From Pseudomonadota bacterium (lineage in GTDB: Bacteria; Pseudomonadota; Gammaproteobacteria; Steroidobacterales; Steroidobacteraceae), in NCBI GenBank assembly GCA_023457495.1, contig JAEWLQ010000011.1:1-15858 (forward strand): a DNA stretch of 15,858 nucleotides, given 5' to 3'. A program made the position numbers and the translations under genes. Below, piece by piece: positions 1-8,508 of this stretch. Position 1 is the first letter of the stretch. Each line of letters starts with the position of its first letter. The notes beneath the pieces were generated by a model. That model did no database searches. It saw only the letters and a program-made list of their open reading frames with translations, and had not been told where the DNA came from.

Positions 1-929
1 GGTGCGGGCTGCGCGGCCGTCGTGACAGCCGCCGCCGGCCGGGCGGGCGACGCGCCGGGGGTGCCCGACGCGCTCGGCTGGCGCGCGGGCGGCAGGGCGA
101 CTGGATTCCGAGTCCCACGTTGCGCGCGTGCCGCGGCGAGGCTGGCGTACTCGGGCGTATCGCTCAACAGGCGCGTGCCGATTTCTCCGCTCGCTTCCTT
201 CCACGCCATCATTTCGTTGATCGCCTGCTCTCTGCGCCCGTTCATCGACGCATCCTCGGCAACCTCAGCGCTGTCGTGGGCCACCAGGCGGACGCCACGC
301 ACGAAATTCCAGACGAAGGCGCTGCCGATCTTCGGGCAATGCTTCTCGACCTCCGGCCACAAGGTCTTCATGTTCCGTTTGAAGCCGGCGCTCGAGCCAC
401 CGAGATCTTCGTTGGCGTCCACGTTCCACACGATGTTGACGCGCGCCTCGGATCCGCCGCCGCTATCGGTGCACCACTCCTCGAACAGGTCGGAGGCAGT
501 GACGCGATACAGATCGGTTTCGAACAGGAGTTTGCCGGCGTTGTGGGGCGGCCGGCTCGGGAAATCGATCGTTACCACGGTTTGGGCGGGCGACGGCAGG
601 CCCTTCAGCGACGCCGGATCGTAGCGCCACTGCTTGAGCGCGGAGTCGACGGAAGTCCAGAAGAACGCCTCGCTGATCGAGATCACCTCCACGTTCGCTA
701 CCCAGCCGTCGGGCCGAATGAAGACCCGGGCCTGCGCCGTGCCGGCCTTGTCCTGCACGCCGGGAGCGGACCTCGGCAACAGCGCCGGCCCCACGAACTT
801 GTCCAGCTTTGGCGCATCCGCGATCGTGACCTTGACGCCCTGGTCGGTGGTTCGCGTGGTCTGCGCCGCAAGCAGGCCAGGCAAGCACATCGCGGCAACG
901 GCCAAAAGCCTCAAGGAAGTTTTTCGCAT
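1..929 (-). CDS. Secreted protein with TonB-C-like domain (3' end cut by window edge)
   Basis: An open minus-strand frame starts with ATG at 929 and stays open to the window edge (309 codons, no stop), so the C-terminus is missing. Residues 1-22 look like a Sec signal peptide: RKTSLR, then a hydrophobic stretch ending PGLLAA before Q23. Residues about 65-125 resemble a TonB C-terminal domain, with ARVFIRPDGWVANVEV followed by ALKQWRYDPA. Such domains in orphan secreted proteins usually bind or mimic envelope partners. There is no N-terminal TonB anchor helix, so it is not a classical TonB. Residues 130-265 are a second region I do not recognise; Cys153 and Cys198 could form a disulfide. From about 275 the chain becomes Pro/Ala-rich. 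No strong Shine-Dalgarno is visible, and the start rests on the signal peptide. The gene is divergent from the one at 1223. The frame is certain; the function is not known. Confidence 0.8.
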   Translation of the reverse strand, partial: MRKTSLRLLAVAAMCLPGLLAAQTTRTTDQGVKVTIADAPKLDKFVGPALLPRSAPGVQDKAGTAQARVFIRPDGWVANVEVISISEAFFWTSVDSALKQWRYDPASLKGLPSPAQTVVTIDFPSRPPHNAGKLLFETDLYRVTASDLFEEWCTDSGGGSEARVNIVWNVDANEDLGGSSAGFKRNMKTLWPEVEKHCPKIGSAFVWNFVRGVRLVAHDSAEVAEDASMNGRREQAINEMMAWKEASGEIGTRLLSDTPEYASLAAARAQRGTRNPVALPPARQPSASGTPGASPARPAAAVTTAAQPA

Positions 930-1000
930 GCTCGACGCTCGGATTGTTGTTCTGGCGGACGAGTGCCCCGGGAGGCACGATGTTGTTAGTTCTGCCCGCA

Positions 1001-1006
1001 ATCATA
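1001..1006 (-). promoter_or_regulatory. Candidate -10 box for the TonB-C-like gene
   Basis: Read on the minus strand these bases are TATGAT, a 5/6 match to the sigma70 -10 consensus, about 70 bases upstream of the ATG at 929. The hexamer 17 bases further upstream (GCATCA) is a poor -35, so this is only a candidate. Confidence 0.25.
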
Positions 1007-1112
1007 GCAATGCACGCGGGAACTGATGCCCGGGCATGGGGTACGCGCGGGCGCACGCACGATTCGGCGCCGCGCGCTGTCGATCCAGCGCCAGATCGAT
1101 CCGTGGCGGCCT

Positions 1113-1131
1113 GGCTTTGTCCGTCAAAGCC
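1113..1131. repeat. Small perfect hairpin upstream of the exported methyltransferase-like gene
   Basis: GGCTTTG and CAAAGCC form a perfect 7-bp stem around the 5-base loop TCCGT, about 90 bases before the start codon at 1223. It could be an operator or a 5'-UTR hairpin. The rest of the 293-base divergent gap (930-1222) shows no gene. It does contain a perfect 12-base palindrome (ATGCCCGGGCAT, 1026-1037). Confidence 0.35.
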
Positions 1132-1222
1132 GCGATTCGCGAGTTTCCATGGCCCGGGCGTGGCCGAACCCCAGCGGATTCATTAGCATGCGCTGCTCCC
1201 AAGCGAACGAGAGGGATTCTCC

Positions 1223-2074
1223 ATGCAAATGAAAAAGTGGGTTACTGGTCTGGCCGTCACCGCGCTCGCCGCGGCCGCGACGGCAAGCTTCGCCGCGGCG
1301 GACAAGAAGTCCGAGCAGTCGATCGAAAGCGCGGTTTCCGGCAGCTGGCGCAGCGCCGACGCAAAGGCCCGCGACGCCGATCGTCACCCGGTCGACGCGC
1401 TTGCGTTCTGGGGCCTGAAGCCCGGAATGGTCATTCTGGAGGTTCAGCCCGGCGGCGGGTGGTGGACCGAAATCCTGGCGCCCTACGCGCGCCAGACCAA
1501 GGGCGAGTTCTACGCGACCGCGGCCGACCTCGATGACCCGGCCCTCTCGGAAAATGCGAAGAAGGGCCGCGCGGATTTCGCGGCCAAGTACGCCGACGAA
1601 AAGGTGTACGGCAAGGTGAACCTCGTGAACTGGGGGCCGAATGCGAAGCCGCTGCCCGCCGACAAGTTCGACTTCGTGCTGCTCGCGCGCGGCCTGCATG
1701 GCTGGATTCGCCAGGGCGCCGCGGAAGCGAATCTCGCGAAGATCTTCGCGAGCGTGAAGCCGGGTGGTGTGCTCGCCGTCGAGCAACATCGCGCGCCGGC
1801 CACGCAGGATCCTTCCGTGTTCAACGGCTATGTTCCGGAGCAGACGGTCATCGACCTCGCGACCAAGGCGGGCTTCAAGCTCGACGCGAAGTCCGAGATC
1901 AACGCGAATCCCAAGGACACCAAGGATCACCCGTTCGGCGTGTGGACGCTGCCGCCGGTGCGCCAGTCGTCCGAGGGCGGCAAGCCCGTCGATCCGTCGT
2001 TCGATCGCGCCAAGTACGATGCGATCGGCGAATCGGATCGCATGACGCTGCGTTTCGTGAAGCCTAAGAAGTAA
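1223..2074 (+). CDS. Exported COG4798-type predicted SAM-methyltransferase-like protein
   Basis: The protein has 283 aa. ATG 1223 has a good Shine-Dalgarno, GAGAGGGA at 1209-1216, six bases upstream; a second ATG lies two codons later. Residues 1-25 form a typical signal peptide: MKKW, an Ala-rich hydrophobic core, then ASFAAA. The remainder has a Rossmann-methyltransferase layout. The SAM loop is ILEVQPGGGWWTEIL (about 71-85), an acidic stretch TAADLDD follows (about 99-105), then FDFVLLARGLH (149-159) and KPGGVLAVEQHRA (179-191). The chain ends with ESDRMTLRFVKPKK, as in the COG4798 'predicted methyltransferase' family, which has no settled substrate. Methylation is inferred from the fold only. 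An exported SAM enzyme is puzzling because SAM is a cytoplasmic metabolite. The DUF502 gene follows 10 bases downstream, so the two probably share a transcript. Confidence 0.88.
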   Translation: MQMKKWVTGLAVTALAAAATASFAAADKKSEQSIESAVSGSWRSADAKARDADRHPVDALAFWGLKPGMVILEVQPGGGWWTEILAPYARQTKGEFYATAADLDDPALSENAKKGRADFAAKYADEKVYGKVNLVNWGPNAKPLPADKFDFVLLARGLHGWIRQGAAEANLAKIFASVKPGGVLAVEQHRAPATQDPSVFNGYVPEQTVIDLATKAGFKLDAKSEINANPKDTKDHPFGVWTLPPVRQSSEGGKPVDPSFDRAKYDAIGESDRMTLRFVKPKK

Positions 2075-2084
2075 ATCGATCCAG

Positions 2085-2660
2085 ATGAAGCAAATCGGCG
2101 GCATCCTGCTCAAGGGCCTGGTGACGATCCTCCCGATCGGCCTGACGATCTACTTCGTCTACTGGCTGGGCGTCACCACCGAGAGCCTGCTGTCGCGGCC
2201 GATCAAGTGGCTGGTCGGGCCCAACTACTGGCCCGGCATGGGCGTGTTGATGGGCTTCCTGCTGCTGTTCGCGGTCGGGCTCGCGGTGAACGCATTCGTC
2301 GTTCGCCGCGTGCTCGGCCTGGGCGAGGAGCTGCTGCTGCGCGTGCCGGTGGTCAAGACCGTGTACAGCGCCATCCGCGACATGACGCGGCTGGTCAATA
2401 CCGAGAAGAAGAAGGGTGATCTCGACCGCGTCGTGACCATCGAGTTCGAGTTCGGCAAGCTGATCGGGTTCGTGACCCAGGAACACGCGAACACCCTCGG
2501 CATCGGCGGCGGCGACGACCTGGTCGCGGTCTATCTACCGATGAGCTACCAGATCGGCGGCTACACCCTCTACCTGCCCCGCAGCCGCCTCACCGAGACC
2601 GACCTCACCGTCGAGCAAGCCATGCGCATCGTCCTCACCGGCGGCGTCCGCGGCCGGTAG
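2085..2660 (+). CDS. DUF502 family inner-membrane protein
   Basis: The 191-aa protein matches the DUF502 layout. The N-terminal transmembrane helix is GLVTILPIGLTIYFVYWLGV (about 11-30) and a second helix covers about 52-75. The conserved amphipathic segment RVPVVKTVYSAIRDM (about 86-100) follows, then a soluble domain containing GFVTQEH (about 128-134) and YLPMSYQIGGYTLYLPRS (about 150-167). Bacterial DUF502 proteins have no established molecular role. The gene begins 10 bases after the stop of the upstream gene with no obvious ribosome-binding site, which suggests translation coupled to it. The coding sequence ends only four bases before the left arm of the inverted repeat at 2665. Confidence 0.9.
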   Translation: MKQIGGILLKGLVTILPIGLTIYFVYWLGVTTESLLSRPIKWLVGPNYWPGMGVLMGFLLLFAVGLAVNAFVVRRVLGLGEELLLRVPVVKTVYSAIRDMTRLVNTEKKKGDLDRVVTIEFEFGKLIGFVTQEHANTLGIGGGDDLVAVYLPMSYQIGGYTLYLPRSRLTETDLTVEQAMRIVLTGGVRGR

Positions 2661-2664
2661 GTTG

Positions 2665-2767
2665 TGGTTGGTGCCGGGTGAGAAATCGCTGAGTTAGCAA
2701 GTTGCGTCATCGCCGCGTCGCGGGCACCACCCTGCTAACTCAGCGATTTCTCACCCGGCACCAACCA
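2665..2767. repeat. Perfect 35-bp inverted repeat with 33-base spacer between convergent genes
   Basis: Bases 2665-2699 are the exact reverse complement of 2733-2767, around a spacer at 2700-2732. The left arm begins 4 bases after the DUF502 stop codon. The right arm ends directly against the stop codon of the converging yciH gene (2768-2770). In RNA from either strand it would fold into one very stable hairpin, so a bidirectional terminator is the simplest role. It is far longer than a usual intrinsic terminator and has no T-tract on either side. A small palindromic mobile or dispersed intergenic repeat is the main alternative; I see no target-site duplication. Confidence 0.9.
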
Positions 2768-3045
2768 TCACCCGCCAGCCTTTTTCACATCCGTGTAGCC
2801 GAGCTTCTTGAGCTCGTCGACGAGGCGGTCGCGGTGATCGCCCTGGATCTCGATGACGCCGTTCTTCACGGTGCCGCCGGTGCCGCATTTTTTCTTGAGG
2901 GTGCTGCAGAGTTCTTCGAGCTGCGGGCCGGGTAGAGGCACCCCTCGGATCGCGCTCACGCCCTTGCCGCCGCGATGCGCGGTTTCCTTCCAGATGCGGA
3001 TGGCGGCGGGCTTCGGCGGCGCGGGTTTCGAAGGAACCGGGGGCT

Positions 3046-3049
<4 letters not shown>
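2768..3049 (-). CDS. yciH: SUI1/eIF1-like translation factor YciH
   Basis: This 93-aa protein carries the SUI1 core. RGGKGVSAIRGVPL (about 26-39) is followed by LEELCSTLKKKCGTGGTVKN (about 44-63), IEIQGDHRDRLVDELKKLGY (about 66-85) and a C-terminal KKAGG. The GTGG loop and the IQGDHR segment are hallmarks of bacterial YciH, an eIF1 homologue thought to act at the 30S subunit in start-codon selection or stress translation. It is slightly shorter than E. coli YciH because the Pro/Lys N-terminus is brief. The frame is open further upstream to 3172, but ATG 3049 is preferred. It has a Shine-Dalgarno GAGGA (plus-strand 3056-3060, seven bases away) and the ATG overlaps the uup stop as ATGA. Translation is therefore probably coupled to uup. 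Confidence 0.93.
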
Positions 3050-4854
<1,805 letters not shown>

Positions 4855-4872
4855 GGGAACATCACCGGAGCA

Positions 4873-6264
4873 TCACAGTGGATTCGCGAGCTCCAGCCAG
4901 ATCCATTCCGTCGCGTCGGTGACATTCGCACCGCGTCCGCCGGTGGACGGGAAATTGTTGTCATTCACGATCACGACGTGCTTGCGGTCCAGGACCTGGA
5001 TGGCCTCGGTGGTGAAATAGGGGAACCGGAACGGCGTGCCCGGAGGCAGATGTTCGATGACGCCGCGCGCATTGCCGATATTGAGCAGGTCGATGACGAG
5101 TTTCTTTGCGAGTGGTTTGCCGGGCTGGGCCTTGTCGAGATCGATGGAGTACACGCGCTTGGCTTTCGCGGCGTCTCCTTGACCATCGTCGCGCTCGATG
5201 ACCACGAAGCGGTTGCCTTCGATGCGCGACATCTCGGCGACGGAGACGGTGTCCGGATCCAGCGCATATATAAGTGTGCCGGGCAGCCACTTGCCAACCT
5301 TCGTGTCGAAGCGCTGCACGCGCAGCGTCTTCGGCGGATCGTCGATGACGGTGCCTTCGAGAATGGTCACGAGCGTGCGACCGTCGCCCGCCAGGTCCAT
5401 CGCCTCGATTCCATGCGAACGATCCAGGCGGGCCTTGCTGCGACCCGACAGTACGTACGGATGATCCGGCGAATAAACCGCATCGGGCAATTCGATCGGC
5501 GGCTGGAGCAGCTCGCCGTCGATCGAGAAGTGCAGCAGCCACGGACCGATCTCGTCGCCGATCCAGAAGGTTTCGTCGGGCATCGTCACCAACGACTCGG
5601 TGTCGGCATCAAACCCGGTGAGGAAGCGCTCCGGCGTGGTCTCCTCGGCGATGCGCCAGGGAAAGAACTTCGCGGGATCCGAAAGCTCGATCACCGCCTG
5701 CAGCGCCGCGCGCGAATCGCCGCCCGGGGCAGTGCGCGGCCGCACGTCGAATAGATAGATGCACAGGCGGTAGTCGGAGCTGTTCCACTTGCGCCCGAAG
5801 CCGTTGTCCGAGAGCGCCCACCAGGCGCCCGCGGTGGGCCCGGGCTTGATGGAACTGATGCCCTGCACCGGCTGACCTTCGAATCGCGGCGCCGGGCCGC
5901 GTCTTCCATCGCCGTCGAACTCGCCCGAGGGCGGAGGACCGCGAAAGGCCTCCGCCGGCATCACGATGTGACCCAGGAGTTCGACGGCGGGCGGAGCAGG
6001 AGGTGGCGGCGCCGGTACCGGCTTCGTCGCCGCGGGTTTCGCCGTCGCGGGTTTCGATGCTGCGGGTTTCGTTGCCGCGGGTTTGGCCGGCGCAGGTTTC
6101 GCGGCCGCAGGCTTCGCCGCCGGACTCGTTTTCGAACTACTGGCCGCGGGCTGCTTCGCGGCCGCGCCCTGCGCGACGGCGTCCGGCGCGGACACGAGGG
6201 CAAGCGCGCACGCCGCGACGAGCGAGGCGGCGGCCGTCAGGACGCACGTTCGGGCAGCAAGCAT
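4873..6264 (-). CDS. Exported phytase-like/esterase-like beta-propeller protein
   Basis: The protein has 463 aa from ATG 6264. The frame is open to a TTG at 6330, but 6264 places a signal peptide at the N-terminus: MLAARTC, a hydrophobic Ala/Val core, then SAPDAVA-Q. An internal VAAC could instead be a weak lipobox. After the signal comes a low-complexity linker of repeated KPAA-type units, then a Pro-rich stretch. The remainder resembles the 'esterase-like activity of phytase' family (PF13449), with EGQPVQGISSI, WWALSDNGFGRKWNSSDYRL, FDADTESLVTMPDETFWIGDE and a late FPYFTTEAIQVLD. Members are predicted periplasmic or surface beta-propellers. Enzymatic activity is not shown here. The linker may span or bind the cell wall. 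The gene lies between the cysteine-synthase-like gene (78-base gap) and uup (18-base gap), on the same strand. Confidence 0.85.
   Translation of the reverse strand: MLAARTCVLTAAASLVAACALALVSAPDAVAQGAAAKQPAASSSKTSPAAKPAAAKPAPAKPAATKPAASKPATAKPAATKPVPAPPPPAPPAVELLGHIVMPAEAFRGPPPSGEFDGDGRRGPAPRFEGQPVQGISSIKPGPTAGAWWALSDNGFGRKWNSSDYRLCIYLFDVRPRTAPGGDSRAALQAVIELSDPAKFFPWRIAEETTPERFLTGFDADTESLVTMPDETFWIGDEIGPWLLHFSIDGELLQPPIELPDAVYSPDHPYVLSGRSKARLDRSHGIEAMDLAGDGRTLVTILEGTVIDDPPKTLRVQRFDTKVGKWLPGTLIYALDPDTVSVAEMSRIEGNRFVVIERDDGQGDAAKAKRVYSIDLDKAQPGKPLAKKLVIDLLNIGNARGVIEHLPPGTPFRFPYFTTEAIQVLDRKHVVIVNDNNFPSTGGRGANVTDATEWIWLELANPL
6032..6121. repeat. Six 15-bp tandem repeats encoding Lys-Pro-Ala units
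   Basis: A unit beginning GCGGGTTTCG recurs every 15 bases, at 6032, 6047, 6062, 6077, 6092 and 6107, with the last copies diverged. On the minus strand it encodes pentapeptides of the KPAA(A/T/S) type in the linker of the phytase-like protein. The copy number may vary between strains. Confidence 0.85.
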
Positions 6265-6342
6265 GGGGGGAATTCTACCCGCGGCGCCGCGCCTGCTCAT
6301 CAGGCATTCGCGGGCATCATTCGCAGGCAATATGTGATGTCG

Positions 6343-7365
6343 TCAGCCGGGCGGCCGGGGCGCGATGACCTGGAAGCCCAACAACTCGACGTCCCTGCAC
6401 CGATAGTGCTCCTTGCATTCCTCGTCGCTGCACAGGTCGGTGGATAGGTACTTCTTGTTGTCGTCGCAGAACACCGTGGCGACGCAGGCATCGGCGCCCT
6501 GTTCGTGGGCGATCTCGAGCGCGCCCAGCAGGTTCGCGCCGGAGCTGATGCCGACCGCGATGCCGAGCTCGCTGGCCAGCCGCTGCGACATGACGATCGC
6601 GTCGCCATCCCACACGTCGAGGATGCGGCCCAGTTCGCCGAGCTTCACGATCGACGGCACGAATTCGTCGCTGATGCCCTGTATCCGGTGACGCCCCACC
6701 TTGTGCCCCGTTCGCAGGGTGGGCGAGTTCGCCGGCTCGAGCGGATACGCGGCGATGTCCTTGCCGAAGCGTTCGCGCAGGTGGCGCGCGACGCCCATCA
6801 CCGTGCCGCCGGTGCCGACACCCGCGACGAACGCCGTCGGAGTCTTGCCGAGAGTCGCGAGCTGCGCCGTGATCTCGGGGCCCGTCGTCTCGTAATGGGC
6901 CTGCACGTTCGCCGTGTTGTCGAACTGCTGGGGCCTGAACACGCGGCCGCTTTCGCGCGCGAAATCGTCCGCCATCCGGATGGATCCGAGAAAGCCGCCA
7001 AGCTCGGCGGACACCGGGATCACGGCGGCGCCAAGACTTTGAATCACCAGCACACGCTCGCGGCTCATCCAGTCGGGCATGTAGATGCGCACCGGGTGTC
7101 CGAGCGCGCGCCCGATGGCCGCGAACGAGATCCCGGTATTGCCGCTGGTGGCCTCGGCGATCGCATCACCTGGCGCGATGTCGCCGCTCGCATAGGCGCG
7201 CTGCAGGATGTACAGCGCCATGCGGTCCTTGATGCTGCCCGTGAAGTTGTACGCCTCGTGCTTCGCGTAGACGCGGTGCTCGCGGCCGCGATAACGCACG
7301 TGCAGTTCGAGCATGGGTGTGGCGCCGACGAGGCGCGAAAGCGCGGAAAGTTTGAGTGCGGGCAT
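6343..7365 (-). CDS. PLP-dependent cysteine synthase-like enzyme with Cys-rich C-terminus
   Basis: The 340-aa protein belongs to the fold-type II PLP enzymes (cysteine synthase / cystathionine beta-synthase group). It opens with SRLVGATPMLEL. The PLP lysine lies in NFTGSIKDRMA (Lys46), the substrate loop is TSGNTG (73-78), the phosphate-binding loop is GTGGT (184-188), and SSGAN (274-278) holds the pyridine-nitrogen serine region. Cysteine synthases convert O-acetylserine (or O-phosphoserine) plus sulfide to cysteine, but the true substrate cannot be read here. The last 50 residues are unusual, with five cysteines (about 294, 300, 312, 317, 323). The start ATG lies only 33 bases from the divergent start at 7399 and has no visible Shine-Dalgarno. 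It is probably the first gene of the minus-strand operon ending at 2768. Confidence 0.9.
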   Translation of the reverse strand: MPALKLSALSRLVGATPMLELHVRYRGREHRVYAKHEAYNFTGSIKDRMALYILQRAYASGDIAPGDAIAEATSGNTGISFAAIGRALGHPVRIYMPDWMSRERVLVIQSLGAAVIPVSAELGGFLGSIRMADDFARESGRVFRPQQFDNTANVQAHYETTGPEITAQLATLGKTPTAFVAGVGTGGTVMGVARHLRERFGKDIAAYPLEPANSPTLRTGHKVGRHRIQGISDEFVPSIVKLGELGRILDVWDGDAIVMSQRLASELGIAVGISSGANLLGALEIAHEQGADACVATVFCDDNKKYLSTDLCSDEECKEHYRCRDVELLGFQVIAPRPPG

Positions 7366-7398
7366 GCGGGGGCGATTTTACCCGTATACAGTTCGCGC
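7366..7398. promoter_or_regulatory. 33-base divergent promoter region with -10-like boxes on both strands
   Basis: Two start codons face away from each other across 33 bases. On the plus strand TATACA (7385-7390) lies 8 bases before ATG 7399. On the minus strand TAAAAT (plus 7375-7380) lies 9 bases before ATG 7365. Neither start has a Shine-Dalgarno. If these are real -10 boxes, both transcripts would begin at or next to the ATG. No good -35 is visible for either, so confidence is limited. Confidence 0.4.
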
Positions 7399-8508
7399 AT
7401 GTTCCGCACCTCGCTGCTGATCGCCTGCGCCCTGGCGGGCGCAGCCTTCGCGCCCCGCGCCGAAGCCCATGCCGTCGGAACGAGCTACCTGTTCGCCGAG
7501 CTCGACGCGGCCGAAGCCCCGGCGAAGCTGCGCTGGGAAATGAACGCGAACGAGCTCGCTTGGAACGTCTTCATCGACAGTGACGCGAATGGCGCCATCA
7601 CGCGCGAAGAGCTGGAACGAGCGCGGCCTTCGCTGGCAGCCGCCACAGCCGCGCAGCTTGCGGTGACCCGCGGCGGAGCCCCCTGTGCGCTCGCCTACGA
7701 TCACGCCGACATCCGCCCGGCGGATGATCACGAGGTCGTATCGATCTTCGCGCGCGCGGATTGCCCGCGCGAGGGCCTCTTCACCATCGGCGGCCCACTG
7801 TTTCTGTCGGGCTACGCGCAGCGCGTGATCCTCGAGGCCACCCGTGGCAGTGACGCGTCGGTCTTCGTGCTCAGCCTCGATGAGCCCACCTGGTCGCAGA
7901 CTGAACGTGTTTCCGCGTGGGCGGGCTTTGCCCATTTCGTCGGGCAGGGCGCATGGCACGTGTTGATCGGCTACGACCACATCGCGTTCGTGCTGCTCTT
8001 GCTGCTGCCCTCGGTCATGCGACCGCTCGGCGGCAGGTGGCAGGGCGCCGAAGGACTCGGCCCGGTCACGCGCGATATCGTGACCATCGTCACCGCCTTC
8101 ACGATCGCGCATTCGACCACCCTGGCGCTCGCCGTCACGGGCATCGTCAAGCTACCCGCGCAGCCGATCGAACTCGCCATCGCCGCATCGATCGCCGTGG
8201 CGGCCGCCATCAACCTCATGCCGCGGCTGTCACACGCGCGATTGCCGCTCGCGTTCGGTTTCGGTCTCGTCCACGGATTGGGCTTCGCCAACGCGCTCGT
8301 CGAGCTGGACGCGCAGGGCGCGAGCCTCGTGGCGCTGCTCGCCGGCTTCAATATCGGGGTGGAGCTGGCGCAACTCGCGATCGTCGCGCTGGTGCTGCCT
8401 CTCATATACGCCGCGCGGCGCACGCGCTGGTACGCGAGCGGCGTATTGCCGCTCGGCTCGTGCGCGCTCGGCGCGGCCGGCGTCGTCTGGCTCGTCCAGC
8501 GACTCTAG
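7399..8508 (+). CDS. HupE/UreJ-like membrane protein with periplasmic EF-hand domain
   Basis: This 369-aa protein starts at ATG 7399 with a signal peptide (MFRTSLLIACALAGAAFAPRAEA, cut before His24). A periplasmic domain of about 150 residues follows and contains a canonical EF-hand loop, DSDANGAITREE (60-71). The C-terminal half has about six membrane helices with the conserved histidines of the HupE/UreJ_2 family: AWHVLIGYDHIAFVLLLLLP (His187, His194), TAFTIAHSTTLALAV (His238) and FGFGLVHGLGFA (His292). HupE and UreJ relatives handle nickel or cobalt for hydrogenase and urease, but no hydrogenase or urease gene lies here, so the substrate is open. The frame is open far upstream to 6505, but that part is antisense to the cysteine-synthase-like gene and is rejected. 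The TAG stop overlaps the converging gene's stop. Confidence 0.9.
   Translation: MFRTSLLIACALAGAAFAPRAEAHAVGTSYLFAELDAAEAPAKLRWEMNANELAWNVFIDSDANGAITREELERARPSLAAATAAQLAVTRGGAPCALAYDHADIRPADDHEVVSIFARADCPREGLFTIGGPLFLSGYAQRVILEATRGSDASVFVLSLDEPTWSQTERVSAWAGFAHFVGQGAWHVLIGYDHIAFVLLLLLPSVMRPLGGRWQGAEGLGPVTRDIVTIVTAFTIAHSTTLALAVTGIVKLPAQPIELAIAASIAVAAAINLMPRLSHARLPLAFGFGLVHGLGFANALVELDAQGASLVALLAGFNIGVELAQLAIVALVLPLIYAARRTRWYASGVLPLGSCALGAAGVVWLVQRL

Noticed and set aside
463..1056. 197-codon minus-strand open frame over the 5' end of the TonB-C-like gene
   Set aside because: It overlaps in a different frame the ATG-929 gene, which has a signal peptide and TonB-C motifs. The alternative product has none.
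1124..2113. 329-codon minus-strand open frame
   Set aside because: It is antisense to the COG4798-type gene, which has a signal peptide, a Shine-Dalgarno and family motifs. The antisense product is Arg/Leu-rich with no recognisable domain.
2694..2740. Apparent recurrence of GTTAG/CTAAC pentamers across the window
   Set aside because: A rough count of about eleven in the window is no more than expected for this composition, so no enrichment is claimed.
6505..7398. Long upstream extension of the HupE/UreJ-like reading frame
   Set aside because: It is exactly antisense to the cysteine-synthase-like gene, has a basic low-complexity composition typical of high-GC shadow frames, and the signal peptide begins only at ATG 7399.
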